NCBI GenBank assembly: GCA_900315435.1
Contig: OMYY01000007.1
Span: 25,302 to 89,301, forward strand
DNA: 64,000 nt
Origin: an uncultured Spirochaetaceae bacterium
Lineage (GTDB): Bacteria; Spirochaetota; Spirochaetia; Sphaerochaetales; Sphaerochaetaceae
Direction: 5' to 3'
Shown: in pieces, positions 40,750 through 49,192 of the stretch
How positions within the stretch are numbered: the stretch's first letter is position 1
Layout: each line of letters opens with the position of its first letter
Notes under the pieces: generated by a model
The model's database searches: none
Told to the model about the DNA's origin: nothing
What the model saw: the letters and a program-made list of their open reading frames with translations, nothing else
Made by a program: the position numbers and the translations under genes

Positions 40750-42285
40750 ATGGAAACCGCCATGCAGGTATTGGGGAATCTCTTTTCCTTTCACATGCTT
40801 ATTGCTTGTCTGATAGGGACGCTTGTCGGCGTCGTGCTTGGTGCCATCCCCGGCATGAACGGAGGTATTGGTATTGCTGTTTGTTTGCCTTTTACCTATT
40901 CGATGGCACCAGCGCAGGGACTGGCGTTCCTTGGTGGCATGTATGTCGGTTCCTCATATGGCGGTTCCATCGCAGGAATCTTGATTAATGTTCCCGGAAC
41001 AGCTGAATCCGCTTGCACGACGATTGAAGGATATCCGATGACCGTGCGGGGAGAAGGGAAGAAAGCACTCTATCTTTCTGTTCTTTCTTCTTCCTTTGGC
41101 TCTGTCGTGGGCTTGTTGGCATTGGTTTTTTGCGCACCACTTTTGGCGGATGTTGCCGTCAAGTTCGGGCCTCCGGAAATGTTGCTTCTGTCGTTATGTG
41201 GTCTGACTATTGTCGGGGCATTGACTGGCAAGGATATCATTCGAGGAATGTTTGCCGCCTGTTTTGGGCTATTTCTCGCCATGGTCGGTGTTGACGAGGC
41301 AAGTGGCCAGTTCCGGTTGTATTTCGGTCTGCGGTTGCTCCGCGGAGGGGTAGGGTTGATTCCTGCGGTCATTGGCTTGTTTGCCGTGGCTGAGATGATG
41401 AAGCAAGGGATATCCGTTTCTGCGAAGGAGGGTCATTCTCAGATCCAACTGTTGCCTGCAAGTGTGCGTAAGACTTGGCATTTCATTTGGCATGACCGGA
41501 TGCTTTTGCTGCTGAAATCTTCTGCCATTGGTACCTTTATTGGCATCTTGCCAGGCACCGGCGGGGCAATCAGTTCATTCTTGGCTTATGGGGAAGCGAA
41601 AGGGAAAGATACGGAAGGAACATTTGGCAAAGGTAATCCCGATGGAATCATTGCTTCGGAAAGCGCAAACAATGCCGCGGTAGGCGGTTCGTTGGTTCCG
41701 ATGCTGGCATTGGGTATTCCTGGTTCTTCTACCAGCGCGATTATGTTTGGGGCTTTGACCATTCATGGCTTGGTTCCGGGACAGAGCCTTTTCTCCGAGC
41801 ATGCCGATATTGTCTACACGTTTTTCGGTGGCATGTTCTTGGTGACATGCTTCATGTTGCTGATTGGAATTGTTGGCATACCATTGTTTTCCTCCATTGT
41901 GAAGATTGACATCAAAAAGATTATTCCCTTTGTGTTGTTGTTCTCGTTGATTGGTGCGTACAGCGTGAACAACTCGGTGTATGACGTCGGCATCGCGATG
42001 ATGATGGGTCTTGTCGGAGTTTTCTTTTCACGTGTGGGGATTCCTGTCACACCTGTCGTGCTTGGTTTAATTCTCGGGGACTTGATTGAAAGCAATTTCA
42101 TCAGGACTGTGACTATTGCGGGTGCTGAAGGAGTGAACCCGCTCGTATATATGTTTGCAAGGCCGTTATGTCTTGCCATCCTTGCATTGACGGTATACCT
42201 GATTGCAGCAAATGTCCGTGCACTTAAAAGAAGCCGGCAGATACAGCAGGCCACCAGCAGCACCCAAGACTTGAGGGAAGAGTGA
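40750..42285 (+). CDS. TctA-family large permease subunit of a TTT carrier
   Basis: 511 residues, polytopic. TctA hallmarks: GAIPGMNGGIGIAVCLPFTY, GSSYGGSIAGILINVPGTAE, EGYPMTVRGEGK, LPGTGGAISSFLAYGEAK and ASESANNAAVGGSLVPM. Start 40750 has GGGAGG 7 nt upstream; the longer frame reads through the end of tctC and is a shadow. Charged C-terminal tail (RALKRSRQIQQATSS) after the last membrane segment. One base separates its stop from the sulfatase ATG. Confidence 0.92.
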   Translation: METAMQVLGNLFSFHMLIACLIGTLVGVVLGAIPGMNGGIGIAVCLPFTYSMAPAQGLAFLGGMYVGSSYGGSIAGILINVPGTAESACTTIEGYPMTVRGEGKKALYLSVLSSSFGSVVGLLALVFCAPLLADVAVKFGPPEMLLLSLCGLTIVGALTGKDIIRGMFAACFGLFLAMVGVDEASGQFRLYFGLRLLRGGVGLIPAVIGLFAVAEMMKQGISVSAKEGHSQIQLLPASVRKTWHFIWHDRMLLLLKSSAIGTFIGILPGTGGAISSFLAYGEAKGKDTEGTFGKGNPDGIIASESANNAAVGGSLVPMLALGIPGSSTSAIMFGALTIHGLVPGQSLFSEHADIVYTFFGGMFLVTCFMLLIGIVGIPLFSSIVKIDIKKIIPFVLLFSLIGAYSVNNSVYDVGIAMMMGLVGVFFSRVGIPVTPVVLGLILGDLIESNFIRTVTIAGAEGVNPLVYMFARPLCLAILALTVYLIAANVRALKRSRQIQQATSSTQDLREE

Positions 42286-42286
42286 C

Positions 42287-43741
42287 ATGGCCAAGCGACA
42301 CATCATTTATATCTTATCCGACCAACACAATCCGCTGGTAATGGGCAATGCTGGAGATTCCGTCATCCGGACCCCTGCACTGGATGAGCTATTCCATCAT
42401 GGAACGAATTTCTCCAACTGCTATTGTGCGGCACCTTTATGTGTACCAAGCCGTTCAGCCATTCTCAGCGGATTGCTTCCTAGTCGCACGGGAGTCTACA
42501 ACAACATGCAGGCACTTCCGACTTGCAATGCGACTTTCGTCAATTGCCTGACCGATGCGGGGTATGAAACCGTATTGTGCGGACGCATGCATTTCGTCGG
42601 TTGGGATATCTGGCATGGGTTTCAAAAACACTTGGTCGGAGACATCACACCTTGCTTTGTTGGAGGTGACAACGAACGTGACATTTATGGGGAGTTCATG
42701 CGCTCTTCAGGGCAGAACCTGACATCGATACGCAAATCTGGAGCGGGACATTCGGCCGTCCTAGATTATGACCAATGTGTGGTGGATGCCGCATGTCATC
42801 TGTTGGACCAACGAAAATCAGACGACCCTCCATTGTTTTTGACCATTGGATTCTATGGGCCGCACTGTCCTTATATCGCACCCAAGGAATTGTTTGACTA
42901 CTATTACAAGCAACTGCCGGATATTCCTTTTATGAGCCATGCAGAGATGGAAAAGATGCATCCGGCGATTCGCAAGTGGTACGAAAATAGAAACATCGGC
43001 GAGGTCACCCGTGAAGATGTGAAACGCATCCGGGCGGCGTACTATGCCTTGGTCGAAGTGATGGACCGGCATATCGGCCGTATTGTCGATACTATTGGAC
43101 GGACAATCGGATGGGATGACACGCTTTTGGTCTATACCAGCGATCATGGTGACAACATCGGGGAACACAACATGTTCTGGAAAACCAATTTCTATGAAGG
43201 TGCCGCCCGTATCCCGATGTTGTTCTATGACAAGGGGCACATCGCGGAGGGGCGAGTGGTGACAAGTCCCGTTTCCTTGATGGATCTGGCTCCTACATTC
43301 ATACATGCAGGCGAAGCCCCTCGGCTTCCCGCTGTTGATGGCAGGGATTTGCATGATGTCCTATATGAGGGGGTGGAGGCAGATGCTGGGCGATATGTCA
43401 TTTCCATGTGTAGCGACATCAAGGGTGACAACCCCAGTGCGATGATTCGACAAGGCGCGTACAAACTTGTCGAATATGCCGGCTATTCGTCCCCACTTCT
43501 TTTTAATGTTGAGAAAGATCCAAAAGAGCTGCATGATTTGGGAACCAATCGTGCGTATCAGGGAATTGTTCGTCATATGATGGCTATTTTGCACGAGTAT
43601 TGGAATCCAGTCGAGGAAACCGAACGGTTGCGTCAAGCCAAGATGCATTTCTCTTTAATGAAAGATTGGTATGATCGAGTGGACTTTCCGGTGGTGGGAG
43701 AGTGGAGGGGAGACCCGGCAAGGAATTACTTGGTTGATTGA
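42287..43741 (+). CDS. cytoplasmic sulfatase (formylglycine type)
   Basis: 484 residues. Alkaline phosphatase-superfamily sulfatase with IIYILSDQHNPLVMG at the N-terminus (metal Asp12) and the modification motif LCVPSRSAILSG, in which Cys52 of C-x-P-S-R is converted to formylglycine. Other sites: GRMHFVGW, TIGFYGPHCPY and YTSDHGDNIGEHNMFWK (metal Asp/His). No signal peptide, so it acts inside the cell on an imported sulfate ester; choline-sulfatase-like and phosphonate-monoester hydrolase-like enzymes share this layout. An activating enzyme is not in the window. Last gene of the TTT operon, suggesting that the carrier imports the sulfated anion. Confidence 0.87.
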   Translation: MAKRHIIYILSDQHNPLVMGNAGDSVIRTPALDELFHHGTNFSNCYCAAPLCVPSRSAILSGLLPSRTGVYNNMQALPTCNATFVNCLTDAGYETVLCGRMHFVGWDIWHGFQKHLVGDITPCFVGGDNERDIYGEFMRSSGQNLTSIRKSGAGHSAVLDYDQCVVDAACHLLDQRKSDDPPLFLTIGFYGPHCPYIAPKELFDYYYKQLPDIPFMSHAEMEKMHPAIRKWYENRNIGEVTREDVKRIRAAYYALVEVMDRHIGRIVDTIGRTIGWDDTLLVYTSDHGDNIGEHNMFWKTNFYEGAARIPMLFYDKGHIAEGRVVTSPVSLMDLAPTFIHAGEAPRLPAVDGRDLHDVLYEGVEADAGRYVISMCSDIKGDNPSAMIRQGAYKLVEYAGYSSPLLFNVEKDPKELHDLGTNRAYQGIVRHMMAILHEYWNPVEETERLRQAKMHFSLMKDWYDRVDFPVVGEWRGDPARNYLVD

Positions 43742-43772
43742 CACCCCCCTCTCTGCCAAGTAAGGTTGAGCC

Positions 43773-44747
43773 ATGACCATCTATGGAATCGCCAAGGAAG
43801 CCGGAGTCTCCATCAGCACGGTGAGCCGCGTGATCAACGGGGGCAGTTGTTCTCCTGAGACGAAGCGGCGGGTCTATGCCGTGATGGAGAGGCATGGCTA
43901 TCAGCCTAATGCGATTGCCCGCGGGCTTGCCTCGAACCGGATGATGACGATCGCCATCGTGATGGTCGATATCCGCGTCGGCCACTATGCCCACACCGCT
44001 TACGAGCTGGAGCGGTTCTTCCATGCCAGGCACTACGAGGTGCTGATCTGCAATACCGGTTCCGACCTTGCCGACATCAAAGGAGACCTGGAGGGCCTGG
44101 AGTCCCGCAAGGTGGATGGCATCTTCCTGCTGGGGTCGACGTTCGACCGTGTCCAGCATGACCCGGGCATCTGCCGGATCATCCAGTCTATTCCAACGGT
44201 ACAGGCCAATGGAAACATGCATCTTGCGGGGGTCGATACGGTCAGGGTGGATGACGCGAAGGGCATCTGGATGGTGGTCGATTACCTCTACGGACACGGC
44301 CGCCATTCCATCATCTACGCCCAAGATGTCAACACCTCGAGCGCAGAGATGAAGGTGCGGGGGTATCAGGAAGCGATGGCCGTCCACCATCTGCCGATCC
44401 ATGTCCTGGCGTGCGACCACTCCCTGGAGGGGGGACGTGACGTGGTGGAACAGCTTGCGTCGATGCGGGTGGATTACGACGCCATGGTCTTCGGCGACGA
44501 CATCCCCGCCATCGGCGCCATCAAGGCGCTGAAGGCGAGGGGGGTTGCCATACCTTCCCAGGTGGCGGTGACCGGGTTCAACAACTTGAAATCGGCCCGG
44601 TTTACCGAGACCGAACTGACCAGTGTGGACAACAAATACTGGCAACTGGCAAGCGAGAGCGCCCAATGCATGCTTGCCCGGCTGGAGCATCGCCCCGTCT
44701 CCATCCCGGTGATCGAGCCCGAGCTGGTGATTCGGCAAAGTACCTGA
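43773..44747 (+). CDS. LacI family transcriptional regulator of the diketogulonate-reductase-like operon
   Basis: 324 residues. HTH YGIAKEAGVSISTVSRVING, linker RHGYQPNAIARGLAS, then the sensor domain (IVMVDIRVGHYAHTAYELE, RKVDGIFLLGS, VRVDDAKGIWMVVDYL, AMVFGDDIPAIGAIKALKARG). Complete length for the family. Start 43773 has only a weak AAGG, and it may be co-transcribed with the sulfatase (31-bp gap) as well as from its own promoter. The next gene has a 16-bp perfect palindrome in its leader, the natural operator for a LacI protein with a central CG. Confidence 0.87.
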   Translation: MTIYGIAKEAGVSISTVSRVINGGSCSPETKRRVYAVMERHGYQPNAIARGLASNRMMTIAIVMVDIRVGHYAHTAYELERFFHARHYEVLICNTGSDLADIKGDLEGLESRKVDGIFLLGSTFDRVQHDPGICRIIQSIPTVQANGNMHLAGVDTVRVDDAKGIWMVVDYLYGHGRHSIIYAQDVNTSSAEMKVRGYQEAMAVHHLPIHVLACDHSLEGGRDVVEQLASMRVDYDAMVFGDDIPAIGAIKALKARGVAIPSQVAVTGFNNLKSARFTETELTSVDNKYWQLASESAQCMLARLEHRPVSIPVIEPELVIRQST

Positions 44748-44756
44748 ACCAAGGAG

Positions 44757-44785
44757 TTGACAGGAAAGGAAAAGAAGACAATACT
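44757..44785 (+). promoter_or_regulatory. promoter of the reductase/dehydrogenase operon
   Basis: TTGACA (44757-44762), 17-bp spacer, AATACT (44780-44785). Predicted start about 44792, directly before the operator. Confidence 0.55.
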
Positions 44786-44793
44786 CGCAGTTG

Positions 44794-44809
44794 TTGGAAG
44801 CGCTTCCAA
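44794..44809. promoter_or_regulatory. LacI-type operator
   Basis: Perfect 16-bp palindrome TTGGAAGCGCTTCCAA with central GC, just at the predicted transcription start and abutting the SD (AAAGGAGG). A repressor bound here would block initiation. Confidence 0.7.
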
Positions 44810-44820
44810 AGGAGGATGGC

Positions 44821-45828
44821 ATGAGAATTCCTGCAAATGAACTGAAGGCTGAGTTCAAGAAGATTTTGATGAGCCGAGGCTTTGATGACACGAATGCCGA
44901 CGAGGCTGCCCAGGTGTTCACCGACAATAGCGTCGACGGCATCTACTCGCATGGCCTGAACCGGTTTCCACGAGTGGTATCCTACCTGGACCATGGCACG
45001 ATCAAGCCGGAGCATGTGGCGACCTGCGTCAGTTCCTTCATGGGCTTCGAGCGCTGGGACGGGCATCGCGGCATGGGACCGCTCAACGCCAGGAAGGCGA
45101 TGGACAGGGCCTGCGACCTTTCCGAGAAATACGGTATCGGTGTGGTCGCCCTGGGGAACAACAACCACTGGATGCGCGGTGGTTCCTATGGTTGGCAGGC
45201 GGCAGGCCGTGGCAAGATCGCCATCTGCTGGTCCAACACCATGCCCAACATGCCCGCTTGGGGCGGTATGGACAAGAAGATCGGCAATTGCCCGTATGTC
45301 ATGGCGGTTCCCCGTTCCAATGGACAGCACATGGTTCTGGACATGGCGGTAAGCCAGTTCTCCTACGGCAAGATCGAGGAATACAAGCTCAAAGGCCAGC
45401 AGCTACCGGTGTACGGTGGCTTCGACACCAAGGGCAACCTGACCACCGACCCTGCGGAAATCGAGAAGACATGGAGGGTGCTCCCCATGGGCTACTGGAA
45501 GGGCAGTGGGCTGTCCGTCATGCTGGATACGGTCGGTACCGTGCTGTCCGCCGGCAACTCGGTCCAGCAGATCGGCACCTTCGGCGACGAGGTGGGCCTG
45601 ACCCAGATCATGATCGCCATCGACCCGGGAAAGATGAATACCCCTGAGGAAACCGACAGGATCGCCGACGCCATATGCGCCGACCTGCACTCCTCGATTC
45701 CCGAGAAGGAGGGGAGCAAGGTCCGCTATCCGGGCGAGCGTGAGTACTATACCCGCCAAGACAATCTGAAGCATGGCGTTCCCGTCATCGACGAAGTCTG
45801 GCAGACTATCAAGCAATTGGAGAAGTGA
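44821..45828 (+). CDS. Ldh_2/MDH family oxidoreductase, 2,3-diketo-L-gulonate reductase (DlgD/YiaK)-like
   Basis: 335 residues, equal to YiaK (332). Malate/L-lactate/ureidoglycolate dehydrogenase family, NAD(P)H-dependent, not Rossmann type. His44 in IYSHGLNRFPR is the catalytic His of the family; further stretches are VVALGNNNHWMRGGSYGW, ICWSNTMPNMPAWGG and VLDMAVSQFSYGKIE (nucleotide and substrate contacts). YiaK reduces 2,3-diketo-L-gulonate to 3-keto-L-gulonate; the exact substrate here is inferred. SD AAAGGAGG and ATG 44821 are well placed (an upstream frame start lies inside the operator). Last codons are 2 bp before the dehydrogenase gene. Confidence 0.85.
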   Translation: MRIPANELKAEFKKILMSRGFDDTNADEAAQVFTDNSVDGIYSHGLNRFPRVVSYLDHGTIKPEHVATCVSSFMGFERWDGHRGMGPLNARKAMDRACDLSEKYGIGVVALGNNNHWMRGGSYGWQAAGRGKIAICWSNTMPNMPAWGGMDKKIGNCPYVMAVPRSNGQHMVLDMAVSQFSYGKIEEYKLKGQQLPVYGGFDTKGNLTTDPAEIEKTWRVLPMGYWKGSGLSVMLDTVGTVLSAGNSVQQIGTFGDEVGLTQIMIAIDPGKMNTPEETDRIADAICADLHSSIPEKEGSKVRYPGEREYYTRQDNLKHGVPVIDEVWQTIKQLEK

Positions 45829-45830
45829 AG

Positions 45831-46847
45831 ATGCAAGCAATCAAATTGGAGAAGCCATGGGAAGTGGCATGCGTGGATATCGACAGGCCGACCCGTAAGG
45901 AAGGCGAAGCCCTGATCAAGGTGAAGGCAGCCGGTATCTGCGGCAGCGATATCGGAGCGTTCCGGGGAACCAACGGCCTGGTAAGCTATCCCCGGGTCAT
46001 CGGCCACGAGATCGCCGGAGAGGTCGTTGAAATCGGACCCAACAAGAAGGGCATCAAGACCGGAGACCGGGTGGTCGTCGACCCCTACCTGTACTGTGGG
46101 CACTGCTATCCCTGTTCGATCGGGCGGACCAACTGCTGCGAACACCTGCGCGTCCTAGGCGTCCACGTGGATGGCGGCATGTGCGAGTACTTCACTCATC
46201 CGGCTGACATGCTGGTCAAGATCCCTGAAGGGATGAGCTGGGTGCAGGCCGCCATGGCCGAGCCGCTCACCATCAGCCTGCATGGCATCCATCGCGGAGG
46301 GCTGAAGGCGGGCGAGTACTGTGCGGTCATCGGTGCCGGACCGATTGGCCTGGTTGCCGGTCTGGTCGCCCAGGCCTATGGCGCCCACGCGATTTTGCTG
46401 GACATCGTCGACGAGCGCCTGCAGTTCGCCAAGAAGCTCGGCATCGAGCACGTGGTCAACAGCATGGACAAGGAGAAGGCCATCGAGGAAATCCGCAAGA
46501 TCACCGGTGGCACCATGGCGCAGCAGGTGATGGAATGCAGCGGATCCAATGCCGCGATCCGTGGCACGCTGGACTTCGTCAGCAACGCCGGAAGGATCAC
46601 CCTGACCGGCTGGCCGAAGAAGGAAACCAGCATCCCGACCGACCTGATCACCAAGAAAGAGGTCGATATCCGGGGTGCACGCACTAGCGCCGGCGAGTTC
46701 GAGGAGGCCCTTGACCTGATCAACTCCAAGCGTGTGGACATGATGCAGGTGCTGACCAAGACCATCACTGCGAAGGAAGCTCCCGCCACCATCATCGATA
46801 TCGAGAAGAATCCTGGCAAATACATGAAAGTGGTCGTCACTTTCTAA
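45831..46847 (+). CDS. zinc-dependent alcohol/sugar-acid dehydrogenase (MDR family)
   Basis: 338 residues. Medium-chain dehydrogenase: AAGICGSDIGAFRGTNG (catalytic Cys), VIGHEIAGEV (His/Glu zinc ligands), four-Cys structural zinc loop CGHCYPCSIGRTNCC, and the Rossmann segment GAGPIGLVAGLVAQAYGA with ILLDIVDERL. Related to L-gulonate/L-galactonate/L-idonate 5-dehydrogenases, which oxidise sugar acids to 5-keto forms. SD GGAG with 8-nt spacing; the nominal GTG start at 45825 overlaps the previous stop and is less likely. Followed by a strong terminator. Substrate inferred from the operon. Confidence 0.86.
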   Translation: MQAIKLEKPWEVACVDIDRPTRKEGEALIKVKAAGICGSDIGAFRGTNGLVSYPRVIGHEIAGEVVEIGPNKKGIKTGDRVVVDPYLYCGHCYPCSIGRTNCCEHLRVLGVHVDGGMCEYFTHPADMLVKIPEGMSWVQAAMAEPLTISLHGIHRGGLKAGEYCAVIGAGPIGLVAGLVAQAYGAHAILLDIVDERLQFAKKLGIEHVVNSMDKEKAIEEIRKITGGTMAQQVMECSGSNAAIRGTLDFVSNAGRITLTGWPKKETSIPTDLITKKEVDIRGARTSAGEFEEALDLINSKRVDMMQVLTKTITAKEAPATIIDIEKNPGKYMKVVVTF

Positions 46848-46865
46848 AGCCTTTTCTTCCCATCG

Positions 46866-46903
46866 GAAAGCTCTCTGGAGAAATCCGGGGAGCTTTCTCT
46901 TTT
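46866..46903 (+). terminator. intrinsic terminator of the reductase/dehydrogenase operon
   Basis: GAAAGCTC (46866-46873) pairs with GAGCTTTC (46890-46897), with inner TCTGG/CCGGG pairing, followed by TCTTTT. Confidence 0.8.
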
Positions 46904-46920
46904 GAACAGTCATCATTTCA

Positions 46921-46932
46921 GCAATCGTTTGC
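46921..46932. promoter_or_regulatory. LacI-type operator, upstream
   Basis: GCAATCGTTTGC: one mismatch from the palindrome GCAAACGTTTGC found 67 bp further on. Ends 10 bp upstream of the -35. Confidence 0.6.
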
Positions 46933-46942
46933 ATATTTTCCA

Positions 46943-46970
46943 TTGACAAGTTTGAAAAAAGGAGTATGCT
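46943..46970 (+). promoter_or_regulatory. promoter of the LacI/TTT/oxidoreductase operon
   Basis: TTGACA (46943-46948), 16-bp spacer, TATGCT (46965-46970). Start predicted near 46977, between the two operators. Confidence 0.6.
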
Positions 46971-46987
46971 AAGAAATATCGCGATAG

Positions 46988-46999
46988 GCAAACGTTTGC
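46988..46999. promoter_or_regulatory. LacI-type operator, downstream
   Basis: Perfect palindrome GCAAACGTTTGC with central CG and matching outer ATA/TAT. Lies about 10 nt after the predicted start. Confidence 0.7.
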
Positions 47000-47050
47000 T
47001 TATAGTTTAACGATATGTAATTGGATAAAAACGATATCATGGGGTGTGCG

Positions 47051-48094
47051 ATGGGATATACGACGCTGAAGGATGTGGCTGAGCGGGCGGGGACCACTGC
47101 CAGCACGGTATCCTATGTCCTGAACCAGAAGCAGGGCCGCTATGTCAGCGAAGAGATGCGGCGCCGCGTGCTTGAGGCTGCCGAGGAACTCCATTACATC
47201 AAAAGCTATGGCGCATCCTCCCTGAAGGGGAAGAGCAGACGCCTGCTTTCCATTCTGGTCCCCCAGTTCGAGAACCAGTTCTTCACCCGCCTGATTGTCG
47301 CCGCCGAGAAAATCCTGATGCTGGCAGGCTATGACCTGGTCATCTCCAACACCGACGACAACCCGGAGAAGGAAAAGGAGATCATCGAGCGCATGGTGGG
47401 CCAACGGGTCGACGGCATCATCGTCACTCCGACGACCAAAGGGGCGGAGAACACCGAGATTCTCCGCAGGGTGGGGCTTCCGATGGTCGTGGTCGACCGG
47501 CCGCTTACGGGTGTTTCCGCCTATCATCGCGTAGCCACCGACAACTACGGTTTCGGCGTTGAGGCGGCCGAGTATCTGATTCGGAAGGGCCACACCCATA
47601 TCGGCTATGTCAACTGGGACAGCGAGATCAAGGACCTTGAGGATCGTCATGCCGCCATCGTGAACACCTATCGGAAACACGGCTTCGATGAGAGCAGCGT
47701 GGCCGTTGCCTGCAAGCCGTTCTCCTATCAGGGCGGTTACGACGCGACAAAGGAAATCCTGGAGGACCATCCGGAGGTGACTGCGTTGTGCTATGGCTTC
47801 AACATGCAGGCCATCGGCGGTGTCTCGTACCTGAACGAGAAGGGAATCCGGGTGCCGGATGATGTTTCCGTCATGCTGGTTGGTAGCCCCGATTGGGCGA
47901 CCATCGGTCATTTCTGCCATATCGACATGGGCGACTCGGCAATCGGCGAGCGTGCCGCAAAGGTGTTGCTCGAGGAAATCGACGGGAAGCTTCCGGTCGA
48001 TGGGGCATCTTGCTTCGTGCAGAACGGCCACCTTGTGGAGGGCAGTTCTGTGAAGGATATCGCAATCAATTCCAAACAGGAGGAAAAACGATGA
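47051..48094 (+). CDS. LacI family regulator, first gene of the third TTT operon
   Basis: 347 residues. HTH TLKDVAERAGTTASTVSYVL, hinge region, sensor domain (LLSILVPQFENQFFTRLIVAA, QRVDGIIVTPTTKG, RVATDNYGFGVEAAEYLI, VSVMLVGSPDWATIGHF). Start 47051 is taken because GGGG lies 9 nt upstream and MGYTTLKDV is the standard LacI N-terminus; earlier in-frame codons (47021, 47039) have no SD. Its stop overlaps the tctC ATG (ATGA, 48091-48094), so the regulator is produced with the operon. Two palindromes around its promoter indicate autoregulation. Confidence 0.88.
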   Translation: MGYTTLKDVAERAGTTASTVSYVLNQKQGRYVSEEMRRRVLEAAEELHYIKSYGASSLKGKSRRLLSILVPQFENQFFTRLIVAAEKILMLAGYDLVISNTDDNPEKEKEIIERMVGQRVDGIIVTPTTKGAENTEILRRVGLPMVVVDRPLTGVSAYHRVATDNYGFGVEAAEYLIRKGHTHIGYVNWDSEIKDLEDRHAAIVNTYRKHGFDESSVAVACKPFSYQGGYDATKEILEDHPEVTALCYGFNMQAIGGVSYLNEKGIRVPDDVSVMLVGSPDWATIGHFCHIDMGDSAIGERAAKVLLEEIDGKLPVDGASCFVQNGHLVEGSSVKDIAINSKQEEKR

Positions 48095-49122
48095 GAAAAG
48101 TAGCAGCATTGAGTCTGGTGCTTGCTCTGGCGTGCGGCGTGGCGTTCGCACAGGGAACCAAAGAGGGTGGGGCGGCAAAGGCTTCCGACTATCCCAACAA
48201 GACCATCAACATGACCGTTCCGTACGGTGCAGGTGGAACGACCGACTTGACCGCCCGCGGTCTTGCCAGCCCGATGGGCAAGCAGCTCGGCGTGACGATC
48301 AACGTCATCAACACCCCGGGTGCCGGTGGCAGCGCCGGTTCGTTGAATGTCCAGAATGCCAAGGTTGATGGCTACAGCATCCTGGCAAACGGCATGCTGG
48401 CGTTCACCACCATGCCGATCATGGGCTACACCGACAAGACCTACAAGGACTGGGACATCTGGATCGCCACCTATGCCCCGAACGTCGTGGTGGTCCCCAA
48501 GAACTCTCCGTACCACACGATCACCGACTTGGTCAACGACATGAAGGCCAACCCAGGCAAGGTCACCATCGGTACCGCCGGTATCGGAACGGGTGGCCAC
48601 TTCGGTGCCGAGGTCCTGAAGGCTGTCGCTGGTGTCGACTACAAGCACATCACCTATGCCGGTGGTGGAGCCGCGTTCACGGCCACGCTGGCCGGAGAGG
48701 TCCAGGCTTGCCCGCAGCTGCTCGCCGAGTACAAGGACGCGATCATCAGCGGAGACGTCAAGGCGCTCTGCACCCTGGCCGAGGACGACATCGAGCTTGC
48801 TCCAGGGGTTGTGGTCCCGAGCATCAAGAAGGCCTATCCTGACGCAGCCAAGTATCTGCCGATGGGCGAGGTCACCGGCATCCTGATTCCGAAAGGGCTC
48901 CCCGAGGAGGACCTGAAGAAGATCGACGCCGCGTTCGAGTTCGCTGTCAAGGACCAGGCTTTCCTTGACTTCTGCGCCACGAAGAGCTTCACCGTCAATC
49001 CGATGGGCCGCGCCGAAAGCCAGAAGTTCCTGGATTCTTTTGTCCCGCGCATCTGCTACCTGATGTACGATGCGGGTGCGGCAAAGGTCGATCCCGCCAA
49101 GTTCGGCATCAAACGCCAGTAA
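48091..49122 (+). CDS. TctC-family solute-binding protein of a TTT carrier
   Basis: 343 residues. Signal peptide MRKVAALSLVLALACGVAFA then QGTKEGG; soluble periplasmic protein predicted. Family stretches: INMTVPYGAGGTTDLTARG, INVINTPGAGGSAGSLNVQ and GKVTIGTAGIGTGGHFGAEV. SD AGGAGG before ATG 48091; frame extension upstream is a shadow of the LacI gene. A perfect 10-bp hairpin follows the stop. Because the operon carries two Gfo/Idh/MocA oxidoreductases and a sugar isomerase-like protein, the ligand may be a sugar acid. Confidence 0.92.
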   Translation: MRKVAALSLVLALACGVAFAQGTKEGGAAKASDYPNKTINMTVPYGAGGTTDLTARGLASPMGKQLGVTINVINTPGAGGSAGSLNVQNAKVDGYSILANGMLAFTTMPIMGYTDKTYKDWDIWIATYAPNVVVVPKNSPYHTITDLVNDMKANPGKVTIGTAGIGTGGHFGAEVLKAVAGVDYKHITYAGGGAAFTATLAGEVQACPQLLAEYKDAIISGDVKALCTLAEDDIELAPGVVVPSIKKAYPDAAKYLPMGEVTGILIPKGLPEEDLKKIDAAFEFAVKDQAFLDFCATKSFTVNPMGRAESQKFLDSFVPRICYLMYDAGAAKVDPAKFGIKRQ

Positions 49123-49134
49123 TCAGGTTTCTTC

Positions 49135-49158
49135 GCAGGGTGCCAGTCGGCACCCTGC
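49135..49158 (+). terminator. intercistronic hairpin between tctC and tctB
   Basis: Perfect 10-bp stem GCAGGGTGCC/GGCACCCTGC with an AGTC loop, 12 nt after the tctC stop; followed by CTCTGTTTCCTTTTC, so partial termination is possible. Same place as the 7285-7306 hairpin of the first TTT operon, unrelated in sequence. Confidence 0.7.
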
Positions 49159-49192
49159 CTCTGTTTCCTTTTCTTGAAAGGTGTGTATTGGT

